A stretch of 64,000 bases of DNA. It comes from Brachionus rotundiformis. Taxonomy: Eukaryota > Rotifera > Eurotatoria > Ploima > Brachionidae. Shown here in pieces: positions 1 through 11,859 of this stretch. The DNA lies in contig JAESIW010000207.1 in the NCBI GenBank assembly GCA_016802295.1, positions 1,750,032 through 1,814,031 on the forward strand, in the 5' to 3' direction. The translations under genes were made by a program, and so were the position numbers. Below the pieces are notes generated by a model. That model was given only the letters and a program-made list of their open reading frames with translations. It searched no databases and was not told the DNA's origin. Position 1 is the stretch's first letter. Each line of letters starts with the position of its first letter.

Positions 1-975
1 ATAAATAATATATATATATATATATTGTTTCATTTTTTAGTTTAAGTTTAAATTGTTTTATTTTTATTATTTCATTTTTTAAAATAAAATTTATTAAAAG
101 AAAATAAATAAATGGTTTTGTTGATTAAAAAATTGGTAACCATAGAAACAGTCATATGTGAATTTTTTTCTAATTAAATTTAAACCAATTTTGCTCAGCT
201 TTTGATTTTTTTTTTGTTTAATCAAATTAATTTTAATTAAAAACAAAATGAAAATGTGTAGCTTATTTTAATTATTTACTTGTCAATAATATTTTTTTGA
301 CTAATACAAAATAAATCATTAAAAATTTATAATTTGTTTCTCATTTTAACAATAATTGACACGTATATTGTTAAATCAAGTAATATTTGACAAGTAACTT
401 AATTTAAAATTTATATACAAAAATTTTGAGGCTTTAATAAAAGATAATTGAGAAAAAAATATGCCAATATATTCTAATTTTGATGAATTTCGGAATAAAT
501 TACTAAACTTTGGCTTATCAAATATTATCTGGATAAAAGATAAATTAAATTCTTATGAGTATGATTTAAAATGTTTTTTTCAATAGCAAATTAATAATTT
601 ATTAATTTTTTTTTTTTAAATATATAATTGTGGGGCATTCGTCTGGCGTCCGAATGGCGAAAGCCTTTGTTTAAACCCTCAAGTAAAAAAAATATAATTT
701 TTTTTTAGGTTTTTACAAAAAAAGATTTTTAGAAAAAAAATAGATTAAGTAAAAAAGTTTTAGTTCCTAGATTATGGCAAAATACCAAGGTTTCAAAAAA
801 AGATGCTTAAACTGATGATTTATTTTATCATACATAAAAATGTCAATAAAAATTTCAATTAATGGAAATTTAAAGAATCACAAAAAAATATATTTGTTTT
901 TATAATTACTCTATTCAATTTGAAAATTAGAAAAATATTTTGATAAAAACTTTTATTCAAAATAATTATTTTGTT
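1..975. other. AT-rich intergenic sequence
   Basis: No coding sequence is supported here. A (TA)n run lies at 9-26. A small GC-richer patch at 629-683 stands out from the AT background and has a tRNA-promoter-like look (see findings). The rest is poly-A/T-rich spacer downstream of the minus-strand gene that ends at 976. Confidence 0.6.
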
Positions 976-1521
976 TTAGTTATCATGACATTTTTTAATT
1001 ATAATATAAATAATAATTATTAGGAAGATTATTAAACATAAAAGTATTAACCAACCTGAAAAAGAGCTTAAAAGCATACCTAAAAAGCTATTATCTTCAA
1101 GGACAGATTTAGTAGTTGAAGAGCTCGACAAGGTAAAGAGATTAGATAAAAATTTGGCTGTCGATGAAGCAGTTTTAGAGGTTGTAGATAAAGAAGAGTC
1201 TTTTTTTATGGTATTTGTTGGAATATATCGGCAATCAGAGTACCATTCACTAAATTTTACACAAGTCAACCAGGACTGACACAGAGTATTTCCTTTATAT
1301 GATAATCCACCGCATTGACCCCATTCGTTAACTCTGTTTGGATCATTAGGCTTTGGTTGGCATTGTGAATACCATTGATCCACGACTTTACAAATAGATG
1401 AACTATCACATGTTGTGTCTCCGTTGTAGTTAACACCACCACATTGGCTCCAAACAGGCAATTCACTTCGAACCAATTTTAAAGTTAGAAAAAAAAGAGT
1501 CCAACGTAGAATATTTTTCAT
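976..1521 (-). CDS. Secreted/membrane-anchored protein with two CBM1 cellulose-binding domains
   Basis: An intronless 181-residue product. Residues 1-19 form a signal peptide (hydrophobic FFLTLKL core, likely cleavage after VRS). Two fungal-type family 1 carbohydrate-binding modules follow at about 24-55 (WSQCGG...YSQC) and 67-98 (WGQCGG...YSDC). Each has the QCGG start, paired cysteines and aromatic residues typical of the flat cellulose-binding face. A Ser/Thr-rich linker (about 103-150) resembles the O-glycosylated linkers of fungal cellulases. Unlike those enzymes, the protein has no catalytic domain and ends in a strong transmembrane helix (about 155-175) and a short KKCHDN tail. I infer a plasma-membrane protein displaying two cellulose- or chitin-binding modules outside the cell. 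The neighbour at 2019-3438 shares its first 249 coding bases exactly. Domain identity is solid; the role is inference. Confidence 0.85.
   Translation of the reverse strand: MKNILRWTLFFLTLKLVRSELPVWSQCGGVNYNGDTTCDSSSICKVVDQWYSQCQPKPNDPNRVNEWGQCGGLSYKGNTLCQSWLTCVKFSEWYSDCRYIPTNTIKKDSSLSTTSKTASSTAKFLSNLFTLSSSSTTKSVLEDNSFLGMLLSSFSGWLILLCLIIFLIIIIYIIIKKCHDN
1259..1507. repeat. Identical 249-bp block, copy A (partner 3164-3412)
   Basis: By eye these 249 bases match 3164-3412 at every position, in the same orientation and 1905 bp apart. The block covers the signal peptide and nearly both CBM1 domains of the two neighbouring genes. Identity ends sharply inside the second CBM1 and a few codons after each start codon. 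Confidence 0.9.
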
Positions 1522-2018
1522 ATTTTTTTTAAATCAAAAAGATAATTATTTAAATAGTCAAAACTAAAATGAATAATAGATTTATTCACATCATTTCATG
1601 TGCTCTCTTATAACTTTTTTAAAAAATCAATCAGGTAAAACTGCTATTTAACATTCCTTTTTTAATTAAATTTTGAAAAAATAAAATTATATCAAAATGT
1701 AATTTTAAAATTGTAAATGTTAATTATTCGTTTGAAGAACATAAATATAATCATAGAAAAGATCTAAATTAAATAATTATTAATTTTTATTTAATTTAAT
1801 ATTAATTGAATAAAATTCCAAATTTTTCATTATATTAATTTTTATCTAAATTTAAGAAAAACTGTTTTGAGATGAGTCCGAATGATTGATGGATTTGAAA
1901 ATACCTCTGAATTGAAATTTTTTATATTCTTAGACTTTTTTTTAAATGAAATTAAATTTTCTTTTTTAATTTTCAATAAGTTTTGAAAAAAAATTTAAAA
2001 TAAAAAGTAAGACAATAT
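1522..2018. other. Intergenic spacer between the two CBM1 genes
   Basis: AT-rich sequence with no gene supported. It must hold the promoter of the minus-strand gene at 976-1521 and the 3' end of the gene at 2019-3438. I see no distinct elements. Confidence 0.5.
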
Positions 2019-3438
2019 TCAGAGTGTTTTACTGCAATCAAATGGAGATTTTGGAATAATGGTATTGCCACTTGCAATGGTTACAGCAATTACTCCATCA
2101 TTGATTCTATTTCTTAGATTATTTCCACTGATCCATGTGTCACAGTCATCTAAAATTATTTGCTTTTCAAAATTAAATTTTAAATAAAATAATTTAAAAA
2201 ACTTGTATTCGCTCCACCAATTCCATAACCACAATTAGATATGATATATTTTTTGGTTAAATCACTCATAAAACGCCACTCAAGTTCATTTGCTCTTATT
2301 TGTGGTAGATCTGGTCTCAACTTAAAATAATTTTTAATTTTAATTAGACAAATTAAATTTTTAAAATAATTACACTTCCACCACTTGTATGAATAAAATC
2401 AATATCAGCTGATTCAAAAAAACCCCACCATGTTCTCATACCATCTTTGCCTAGCCATGGACTAATGTCCCAGGAAATTAAAGCATTTGGAAGCTCAGAT
2501 TTCAAAGCCAAAACGAAATCATCAAAAAGCTTTCTCATGTATTCGCCTGAGAGTGGACCTCCGATTTGTCTTTGATCAGAGTAGTATTGGACAAAATCAG
2601 GCTCGATTGCAAAAACAACTCTTTTTTCCTTTCCATATCTTTCAGCAATCCATTTAGCATGATATTTGTATTTATCGACTAATAATTGTCGATTATCTCT
2701 AATAAATTTAGCTCCTTGAACACATAAATTGTAATGATAATCAACATCACAATCTTTGATATTTAAATCATATCTTGCCTGAAATGCAATTAAATACATG
2801 TAAAAAACAACTGATTTTTTATTTGCCAAGGCTGTATCTATCATAGGAGCATGAAACCACGGATTAAAATCAGTACCAAGATCATCGCTATAGGCCAGCC
2901 AGATAGAAATAAAATCAAAGTTGTTATAATCAACATTATTATTTAATGTCCAGTCAAAAGAAATTCCAACTTTTAGTCTATTGGTTTGAAATACCTCATC
3001 ACATTGTCCATTGAATGGCGTGTTTTTTTTGGATGATGTTAAAGATGTAGTTCCAAGGCTATTTGAAGAAGTACTTAAAGTTCTGGTTAATGAAGATGAT
3101 GATTTTTTTTGAGTTGTGCTCGATCGAACATATTGACAATTAGAATACCAATCATTAAGCTTAACACAAGTCAACCAGGACTGACACAGAGTATTTCCTT
3201 TATATGATAATCCACCGCATTGACCCCATTCGTTAACTCTGTTTGGATCATTAGGCTTTGGTTGGCATTGTGAATACCATTGATCCACGACTTTACAAAT
3301 AGATGAACTATCACATGTTGTGTCTCCGTTGTAGTTAACACCACCACATTGGCTCCAAACAGGCAATTCACTTCGAACCAATTTTAAAGTTAGAAAAAAA
3401 AGAGTCCAACGTGGAATTTTTTCCATGTTAAATTCCAT
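2019..3438 (-). CDS. Secreted CBM1-CBM1 protein with a C-terminal TIM-barrel-like hydrolase domain
   Basis: Three exons read 3438-2374, 2320-2203 and 2149-2019. Introns are 53 bp each with GT..AG ends and the frame is kept, giving 437 residues. Two in-frame Met codons start the ORF; the second (3426) matches the start of the neighbouring paralogue and directly precedes the signal peptide. Two CBM1 domains and a Ser/Thr linker are followed by about 290 residues that I do not recognise by name. They resemble a (beta/alpha)8 glycoside hydrolase: a VGISFDW strand, VVFAIEPDF with a Glu that could be the catalytic acid, ISWDISPWLG, and a late ISNCGYGIGGANT strand. CBM1 plus an enzyme-like domain is the layout of fungal plant-cell-wall hydrolases, so a horizontally acquired polysaccharide-degrading enzyme is likely. 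The GH family is undetermined. Confidence 0.8.
3164..3412. repeat. Identical 249-bp block, copy B (partner 1259-1507)
   Basis: Second copy of the block described at 1259-1507, covering the signal peptide and nearly both CBM1 domains of the three-exon gene. No synonymous differences are visible, which points to very recent duplication, gene conversion or an assembly effect. Confidence 0.9.
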
Positions 3439-4608
3439 GTTTTATCCCATGGTTGAAAAATCATGTTTATAAATACAATATTCATATGAATAATAGATTC
3501 AGTTGACTGAATTTTACCAAGACTGCTTCAAAGTTTTTTTCTTATTCATTAAAATAAAATTCTTAAAATTCATTATTCAATTTTATTCAAATGTTTTAGG
3601 AAAATATTTATAATAAACATGATTTACGATTTAAATTAAAAATAATTTAATAATTTTTTGTTCTATTGATATGATATTAATCATTCAATTGTAAAGATTC
3701 TAAGATTTTAATTTAAAGTTTAAGCATCTGGTCAACAGAAGAAATTCAGCAAAATATTAAGCAATAAGTCAAATTAATTGTGTTCGATTCAATTTTTAAT
3801 ACTAGATAATTTACAGCACTTATCTGTTTCATTTCCGAAGCTTTATCAAAACTAAACAAGTCGGAAGCTAGGCTGAAAAAGAAAAGGTTGTCATTAAGAA
3901 TCACTTACTAAAAATAATTTTTTTTTCTTAGAATTTATTCTCAATAATACATTATTATTTAAGATTATTTATTATTATTATTTAAAATGTTATTAGCTTG
4001 ACTCTTTAAAGCAAGAAATGTGTCTACTTAATTAAATGTTAAATGTTAAAATCAATAATATAAAATTTTTCTGTGATTATTTGAATTTTTCAAATCAAAA
4101 AATTTTAAAATGCTTACATAAAATATTCATATAATTATCTATTTGTTTAAAAGTTTATCGGTTAGATAATCAATAATTCATGAGCCGATCACTTACATGA
4201 ATTAATAGATTTAATTATACTCTTTTAAAAATTCTTATTTTTATTAATTTTTGATTAAATAATTTATTGATTAATAAATAATTTAATATAATCAAGTGTT
4301 TTTGGGAATTATTTAAAAATTAGCAATAAGAGATTTTTTTTATTGATTAAAATAGATTAAAAAATTCTAAATTTAAATTGCTTGTTACTAATTATATCTT
4401 GAGCAAAATGTCTAAATAATCAACTTCAATAGCCTAATTAAACTACTGAATCTCTTTTTTTTTGAAAATTTTTTTCTTATTAAAAATCAAATTTATTGCT
4501 TAATTAGTATAAATTTTATAAAATAAATCATTGAAAAAATGGAAAAAAATTAGATATTTTATTATTTAATAAATAATTAACAAATAAATAAGTCTATTTA
4601 TCAATCTA
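3439..4608. other. AT-rich intergenic region
   Basis: No supported coding sequence, only long A/T runs. It should contain the promoter of the minus-strand CBM1 enzyme gene near 3440-3600. Confidence 0.5.
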
Positions 4609-5445
4609 CTAAACAGGAGACTCCAAAAATTTTACGGTCAAGTGTTCTTTCTGGAATAGCTTTTTACGATTTGATGAATTAATAAAGCTGCTATTTGACT
4701 TGGCCTTTCCAAGCACTCTGTTCTTGGTCCGTGGCGTTGAATGTTCACTAAAGTTCGCTTGAGCCAAATTTTCCATACTTTTTTTGTGCAAGTCAAGCAA
4801 TGACTTTCTGACAATTGGTGACAAAGTATACAATGGATTCAGAAACTGGCTACTTTGGTCAAAATCCTCTCCTAATTGTATATTTCCATTTGATAGAGAG
4901 TTTTTCTTACGTAAACCATTTACGTCATAGTGAAACGGGTTAACTTGCTCATGATCGTACATATTTAGGCACGAAAAACTACTACTACCAATTTTTCTAT
5001 TCAGATTCAAAGCTGGCGAGATTTTTTGGTCTAAGTTTTCGGGCAACACTGAGCTGGTCCTCGCCTGGGAGCTTTCTTGGTACATGCCAAAATGTAGCGA
5101 TTTGATCGGATCACGAGAGTAAATAACTGCTTCCGTTTGATTATTAACAACCTTAATGTGATTAATGTTATGTGGGTCCTTGAGCTTGTACTTGTACGGC
5201 ACATCTCGATAATGAGTGGTTCTCAGTTTGCCAAATGTTTTGAAAAACTTGCGTAGCGACAAAATCCATAAGACAATGACAAACAGAATGACAAATATTT
5301 CCAAAGGTTTCATGGCATAGCCAGATGTGAACTCGTTTGGTGTTTCATTAACTTCATATTTGGGTCCGTGGCTCTCTTTGCTCGAGCCTCTTTTGTTCCT
5401 GGTACCTAATTCATTTTGACTAAAATTTTCATTAAGTATTCTCAT
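4609..5445 (-). CDS. Orphan single-pass membrane protein
   Basis: An intronless 278-residue ORF with codon composition richer in GC than its flanks, which supports a real gene. I do not recognise the family. Residues 1-44 are polar with basic patches. One transmembrane helix lies at about 47-64 (LEIFVILFVIVLWIL), followed by basic residues (RKFFKTFGK) that favour a cytoplasmic C-terminal side. The remaining 210 residues are polar, Ser/Asn-rich and probably mostly disordered, with short conserved-looking pieces (SPIVRKSLLDLHKKS). The last four residues, ESPV, fit a class I PDZ ligand (S/T-x-hydrophobic). I infer a membrane protein tethered by a PDZ scaffold; no function can be assigned. A missing upstream exon with a signal peptide cannot be excluded. 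Confidence 0.6.
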   Translation of the reverse strand: MRILNENFSQNELGTRNKRGSSKESHGPKYEVNETPNEFTSGYAMKPLEIFVILFVIVLWILSLRKFFKTFGKLRTTHYRDVPYKYKLKDPHNINHIKVVNNQTEAVIYSRDPIKSLHFGMYQESSQARTSSVLPENLDQKISPALNLNRKIGSSSFSCLNMYDHEQVNPFHYDVNGLRKKNSLSNGNIQLGEDFDQSSQFLNPLYTLSPIVRKSLLDLHKKSMENLAQANFSEHSTPRTKNRVLGKAKSNSSFINSSNRKKLFQKEHLTVKFLESPV

Positions 5446-7814
5446 TGTATAAACTGAGGTATTTTAAATCATTTTATTAAAATCTTTAAAAATAAAAATA
5501 GCAGGAGGCTGGTTCATTAAGCTTTTTTTTTTGCCAAACTACCAGAAAAATAGAATGAATAAAAAAAATCAAAAAATGATAAGCTTTTTTTTTAAATTTT
5601 ATTTCTAAATGCCAAAGTCGGAAATATTTTCATCAAAGACAGTTTTACATTTTATTTTGCTTTTTAAATTAACTAAATTCATGAAAAAGTTTCTTTAGAA
5701 AAAAAATCGATTTCGATTATATCATTTATTAGATTTTAGCTTGAGTATAGTCAAATTTTAATTTTTACTCAATCATCTAGTATCGGCTTGTAATTAAATG
5801 TTTATTCATGCCACTAAATGACTTAAGCTACTAGTGCCAAATAATCGCACCATATTCAATTAATACCTTAATAACTAAGGAAATTAGAAAAATATGCGTC
5901 AATTTTAAATTTGAAAAAAAAGCTTTTACTTTTATCTTAACTATGAAAATAAAAATCCAAAATATAAATTATATTTTAATGTTTAATAAACTCTGTGATT
6001 ATATTTCTTCAACTACTTTGCCATTAATCAATCATCAAATTACTTATTTTAACTCCTACAACAATAACAAAAAAAAATTTATTCATTTCCATAATAATTT
6101 TAAATTTATTTTGGAAGGAAATATTTAAATGTGTAAATCATCTTAATAATTTGTACCCTGGCGCAGAATTAAACAAAATTTATGCCTAATTTAAATAAAA
6201 TCTTTAATAGAAATGAAAACAAAAATTTAATATAAATTGTTTATGTTTTATTAAAAAAGAGAGTCGGAAAATTATAAAGAATTTTTTTTATTAAAAAATG
6301 AATATTTAAAAGTCTAGCAGATGCTTTTTTTTTTGATTGAGTGTGCCGTGACACAAAACCTTGGCAAATAGAGGAAAAAATAATAGAAAAAAATATATAT
6401 ATAAAAGACATGATTATCTGAAGTATGCAAATTAAAGCTAAAGGCACGAAATAGACGGATGATAACAATTGATTAGATTTTAAAGCTGAATGTGTCCATT
6501 TAGACTAATGGATTTTTTATTTTAAATAAAATCAATAGCTTAAATATCTATAAATTAAAATAATTATAAATAAAGAAATTTCTTATGACTCAATGAATTA
6601 GAAATTATTAAAATTGTGTAAAATGCTAAATTTGACTTAATTTCTGGAAATATGAACTTTAGATACACCTGAGGATAAAAAATATGATCATGGTCGGAAA
6701 TAATAAAGAATCTAGTTTTGGTTTATAAATAAAAAAAGTACATTGATCTAATGTTTATTTATCTCTATAAACATACTTAATCGATTCGAAGCTCGATATA
6801 ATCTAAATTTGATTACTCTAAGGCCTAATAGCTATTCAAATTAATGGTAATGCCAGAACTGGATCAACAGTTATCTGATAATATTGCTCTACGCATTTTT
6901 CCAAAAAAAGATAAATTAATCAAAAGTTGCGGAAAATTTCACTTTTCTTTTACTTGTTACAATAAATTAGAATAGATATTTTTTATTAGAGAACTTATTT
7001 TTCGAAAAATCTTTCAATCTTAATTATCATTTTTAATAATTTTTTTTTTTCAATAACAAAAAATCAAAATAAAATACTCAACATTTTGGTCTAATTAATA
7101 AAATTAGTTATAAAAATTTCTACCCCTCCATAATTCTATAAATATTCAATTTTATTAGATTATTAAATGTTGATTAAACAAAATCTTTAAGTAAAGGTTA
7201 AATTAAACCATCTAGTGGATTATGGGATATTTATCTGTTGGAAAATTTTTAATTGACGTAATCGCTTTTGATTGACAGCATTTGGCTTGGAACATTAACA
7301 AAATCTTTTTTTTCCTTGGATTTTTAATAAAAAGAGATTATCTGACAAGCTCTTGGAGTAATTTAATCTTTTTTTTAGATAAAACGCTTGGAATTTTTGA
7401 GGATTTTTTTCTTACTTAACTTAATTAAGCTTGTTTAAATATTAAAAATTGTCTATCATTAATAATTTAATCAAATAGAATAAAATTAATTGAGTCTATT
7501 TTTTTGATTAATTTTAACTATTTAAATACAAGAAGGGCTTATTTTATGTTTTATTTTTGGCAATGATGAGATTTAATTAAAGAAATTATATGCATTAAAT
7601 TTATTTTAATTTTCCGAAATGTCGGAAGTTAATAAATAAATCAAATTTAAAATATCACATAAATTTTATTTTAGAATTCTGTTGGCAACAAATATTCGAG
7701 TTTAAAATACATAATTTTAATTACAAAGCCACTTTTCTGTCAAAAATAGTCGTAAAAATAGTTCCGGATTGTCACTGTTTCATAGATAACAAATTAAATA
7801 AATTAAAAAAATTG
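5446..7814. other. AT-rich intergenic region
   Basis: Small ORFs at 5943-6128 (+) and 6241-6468 (-) are low-complexity and look like chance. I see no recognised element here. The 3' UTR of the minus-strand myosin-SH2 gene lies just below 7815. Confidence 0.5.
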
Positions 7815-10800
7815 TCAATCTTTAATAAATGGCACACTCAAATAACCATTCCAATTAGATAATTTATGTTTCTTGTGATATTCGATCAAATCTTTGAGAC
7901 TATTGTGAACGCGAGGCTCGCCGATGATTATGAACTTGCCATTTGGTAAAGCGTCAATCATGTAATGACGGCAGCGATTTTCAGCTTTGAAGGACAGTGA
8001 ATAGCCGTCTCTGGAGTCACTTTTGCGCACCAGATAAGTTCCAATCTCTTTACTCTTTAGAAACTCTTCAGATTGTCTTTTATTATGGAAAAAAAAGTAA
8101 AAAAAAAGTATAACTTTTTTGACAAGCTTTAATTACCCGCGTGTTATTTTGCCAAAGAGCCAAACGGGTCCTTTTTTTGCCTCACTTGATCTTTTGACAG
8201 GACTTTTGTTAACTCCATTTACAACCTTATTATTCAAGTTATCATAAATTTTTGGAATTGACGACTGTCCTACATTTGTTTTTCGATTCTTTTAATAAAA
8301 AATGTAATATTATCAAATAAGTTTTAATCAAATTTTTTTATTCTTTTTCTAATTATTATTTTTTTGAAAATTGATGCAAAATTTTTTTTAAGAATTTTTC
8401 TTAGATCTTATTGTTATCAGTCTAATAAGATTTTTAGATTGAAAATCATAAGCTATTGTCTGGGTAAAATTCAAAGCTTTTCTAAAGCAATTGTTATTGG
8501 AGGGTTTCTGTATCAAAGATTGGTTCTCTAATTCTAATTTAAATCAAACCTTAAATTTCCGCTGAGATAAAAAATTTCTTCCTTTACAAATAAATCATTT
8601 TCAGAAACTATCTAATAATAAATTATTTATGGATTTTTTTCATAAAATATTTTAAAATAATGCCAACGCTACTATCTTTTATTTCATCATGCTTGATATA
8701 AATTAAATTTGATATTAAAATTTTAGTTTGGATAATTAAAAAAATTTTAAAATTTAATTGAAATGCTTTTACCGGGCTACGCTCGACTTTGGTCTTATGT
8801 GACTGAATTTGGCCACAATCTTCGTCCAAGTGTTTAGACTTTTGCAGTTTTAACGAAGCTTTAAATATTGTTGAGTACTTTATATTTAATTGGTCCTAAA
8901 ACATACCTGTTTTGGTCAAATAGTGGTAGAAAGATGAAGATCTATTATGAAAATTATTCAAAAACTCGACCATTTTGTGTCTTTCACGGCGAGATTTTTC
9001 ATATCTTTGTCTAAACTCTTTTCGAGCTAACCATATACGAACATCTTTAATAAAAAAAAATTATGAAATACATCTTATTCAATTATTTATAAATATTAGT
9101 TTTTTATTATTACATTTTTGAATTATTATTGCGTGATTATTGTACTCATCAAGGATCACTTTTAGTTGTTCATAATGATAATATTTCAAAAAAACCTTTG
9201 ACTTCCTATGATGATTTAAATAAAAAATTGATAAAAATATAAATTGGTAAAAATATAGGGTAATAATTTTGGTACCCGACTCGCCAATTGTTCAAATTGG
9301 AGGTCTCGAGTATCTTCTTGCATGTACTCGAGTCGTATTTGATCAGGCTATCAGGCGACAGATACTTGTACTTGTCAATAAATTCTTGAAAAGTTGGTCT
9401 TAGTGAAAAGCCTTCGCGGCGAATCCTAATTGTTTCCAAGACGCCACAATACCGCAGCTGCAAAAGCACAAATTTTTCATTAAAGTCATCTGGTCGCTTG
9501 GAAGAGTTCGGTTTTATACATCTTAAAAATATTGGACGTGACTCGGACATTCGCTTCATTAATACTTCTAATGAATTCTAAAAAATATTGTTTTATTATT
9601 TTATATTATTCTTTGTATCATTTTATAAAATAGCTAATAATTAAATGAAAAAAAATGCTCACTCGATACTGGGCACTGACACTAAGTCTGTTGGAAGTTT
9701 TATCAATGTTTCTAATGGTGCACTTTAAATGAATTATTTATTATATTTAAATAAATTATTAGTTATTTATTTTAAAAAATAAATTTATTAATTAGATTTA
9801 TAAGACTTACAACTGTGTATGAAGTGTAAATAGTGTTTTTAGGTGTGGAACCTGGTAAGGAAAAAAATTAAAATATTTGCCAAATTTAACTAATTGTTTA
9901 CCGCTAGAGAAAATTTCCGCAATTATATCATTGGTACTGTTTTTTAAGAGCTCAGAAACCCGAAATGGCAACGAGTCGCGATTTTTTTCCAAAAAGTTTT
10001 CTCCTGTATAGGTAACTTTTCCCGCATAGTGGTTTATGGTAAAATTTAATTCAGATCGTTTGCTAGGTATGAAATAAGAATTTTTGGAAAAATCTTTATT
10101 AAAATTCTGGATGAGACTTAGGTCGGTAGCTCGCGGCAATTTGCACAAATCGTCCAGTTTTTTCAGCATACCAGATGGACCCATGAACAATTCTAACAAA
10201 GGCTGATTATCATTGAATGTAATTGCTATTGAGCTAATGCCCTCGCGGGCATACTCTTCCTTTTCAAGACTAAAAATATGCTTTGGAAAAATATGATAAT
10301 CAATTTTTTATTAAAATTATCTTTTTTTTGTCTCTACCTTATTAAAAAAATATTGAATTTGTTCATTAGCTAAATTAATACATAACTGTTCAAAACTATT
10401 CTTTTGAAAATGCTCAAAACCATATATGTCTAGAATACCTGGTAAATGAAATTAAAGAGCTGCGGAAAACCAATTTAAATTGTCATAAATTTTTACCTAT
10501 TTCTTTGACAGATGAAGTAGATTTTCCCATTTTATCATAAGAAAGTGTGCTATTGACTTTTGAGACTATCCAGCAGAAGAGTCTAGAGTAAACATGCTTT
10601 GCCAAAGCGTCCCGTGCGTCCAAAGCCGCCTCCAAAGTATGATTTCTGATGAATTCATCTCTACCGCCAGCAGTGGGTACCGAAGCGGTCAATGCCTCGA
10701 TAAGAGAAGTTGTATTGATGCCCAGTAGTTCAGATATGGCCATAAGGGAAAAGTCTGTGTGCTCCGAATTGATAAACAAAGCATAACCTTCATCGTTTGA

Positions 10801-11859
10801 CTTGAATTCCAAATTTCCCACATGCAAAATTCCAATCAATGCTGAGAACAAGTCTGATTGTTCCTTCAAAATAATAAATTTTAAATAAAAAAATAATAAT
10901 TGTTCTAATTTTTTAATAAATTTTATTTACACTTTCTAAAAAAGCCACATAATTTAGGGCATTTGTGAGCTGGTCATATTTTTCCATGAGTTCCAGTTTT
11001 AAATTTTTGTTGGATTTTTTATTTGGACAAAAATAATTTAAATAATTAAATCCTAAATAGTCACCATCTTTATTAGTTAAAAAATATTTTTCACTTTGGC
11101 ACTCTAGTCCGACTAAAAGATAATAAAATATGTGAAAATTGTGCTCGCCAATGTTTTGGAAAACGACGCGGGATTTTTCCAGCAAATATTCGGATATCTT
11201 GGCACCAATTACTTTGTTATTGTAGAACGAAAGCTCGATGTATTTGCCAAATCGGCTCGAATTGTCATTCATGAGAGTGGTGGCGTTGCCAAACGCTTCG
11301 AGTAGAGGGTTTACTTGCAAAATTTGAAGCTCAAGACGAGTGTTGCCCAAACACAGATAAATAAGATGATTGATGAAATGTTTGGCCGATTCTGTTTTGC
11401 CAGCACCGGACTCGCCACTGATCACACAGCACTGTGACTTGTAGGACCCATTTTTGAGGCATTCGTACGCGAAATCGGCCAGTGCGTAGACGTGCGGCGG
11501 TGCTTCTCGGTTCAAATTGGTACATAGTTTGTGCATCTAAACAAAAACATTTATCTTGGACAAATTTTTATTCCAGAGATCACTTTTTTGTCATAGATCG
11601 AAAGCTCTTTGAACGGATTTATGGCCAAGAGTATATCACCAATATAAGTCTTTAAAAAAGTATAAAAAAATAGATAAAAATATATTTCCTTTGGCAATTT
11701 ATTACATAGATAATGTTGGCTGTGTAGCGAACTTTAAGAAAATTGAGTATTATCTCCTCGTTTAGGTCAGGTAATGTGGCCAAGTCATGGGTATCAAGTT
11801 CCATTTTAAACAATGAACACAAATTGCTTCTAAAATAATCTAAAATTGTGTCCCAAAGT
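7815..11859 (-). CDS. Unconventional myosin with a C-terminal SH2 domain (5' end may be incomplete)
   Basis: Fourteen in-frame exons can be joined: 11859-11706, 11649-11584, 11536-10931, 10863-10497, 10438-10338, 10280-9902, 9851-9811, 9722-9663, 9577-9276, 9205-9114, 9044-8907, 8858-8773, 8288-8137 and 8076-7815. From the Met at 11804 they give about 916 residues. The motor has a P-loop GESGAGKTES (about 96), switch I NDNSSRFGK, switch II DIYGFE (about 382) and the motor end GKSKVFLK (about 674). One IQ motif follows (IQKYVRIWLARKEF), then a basic linker, then an SH2 domain (about 815-916: WLFGKITR, the phosphotyrosine-binding YLVRK, and YLSVPFIKD at the C-terminus). The first exon is open upstream of the Met to a good splice acceptor, so N-terminal sequence may be missing. 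I infer an actin motor targeted to tyrosine-phosphorylated partners. The myosin class is not assigned. Confidence 0.85.

Noticed and set aside
5943..6468. Short ORFs of 61 and 75 codons on opposite strands
   Set aside because: Low-complexity Asn/Lys/Ile/Phe content expected from AT-rich non-coding DNA, with no start context or homology.
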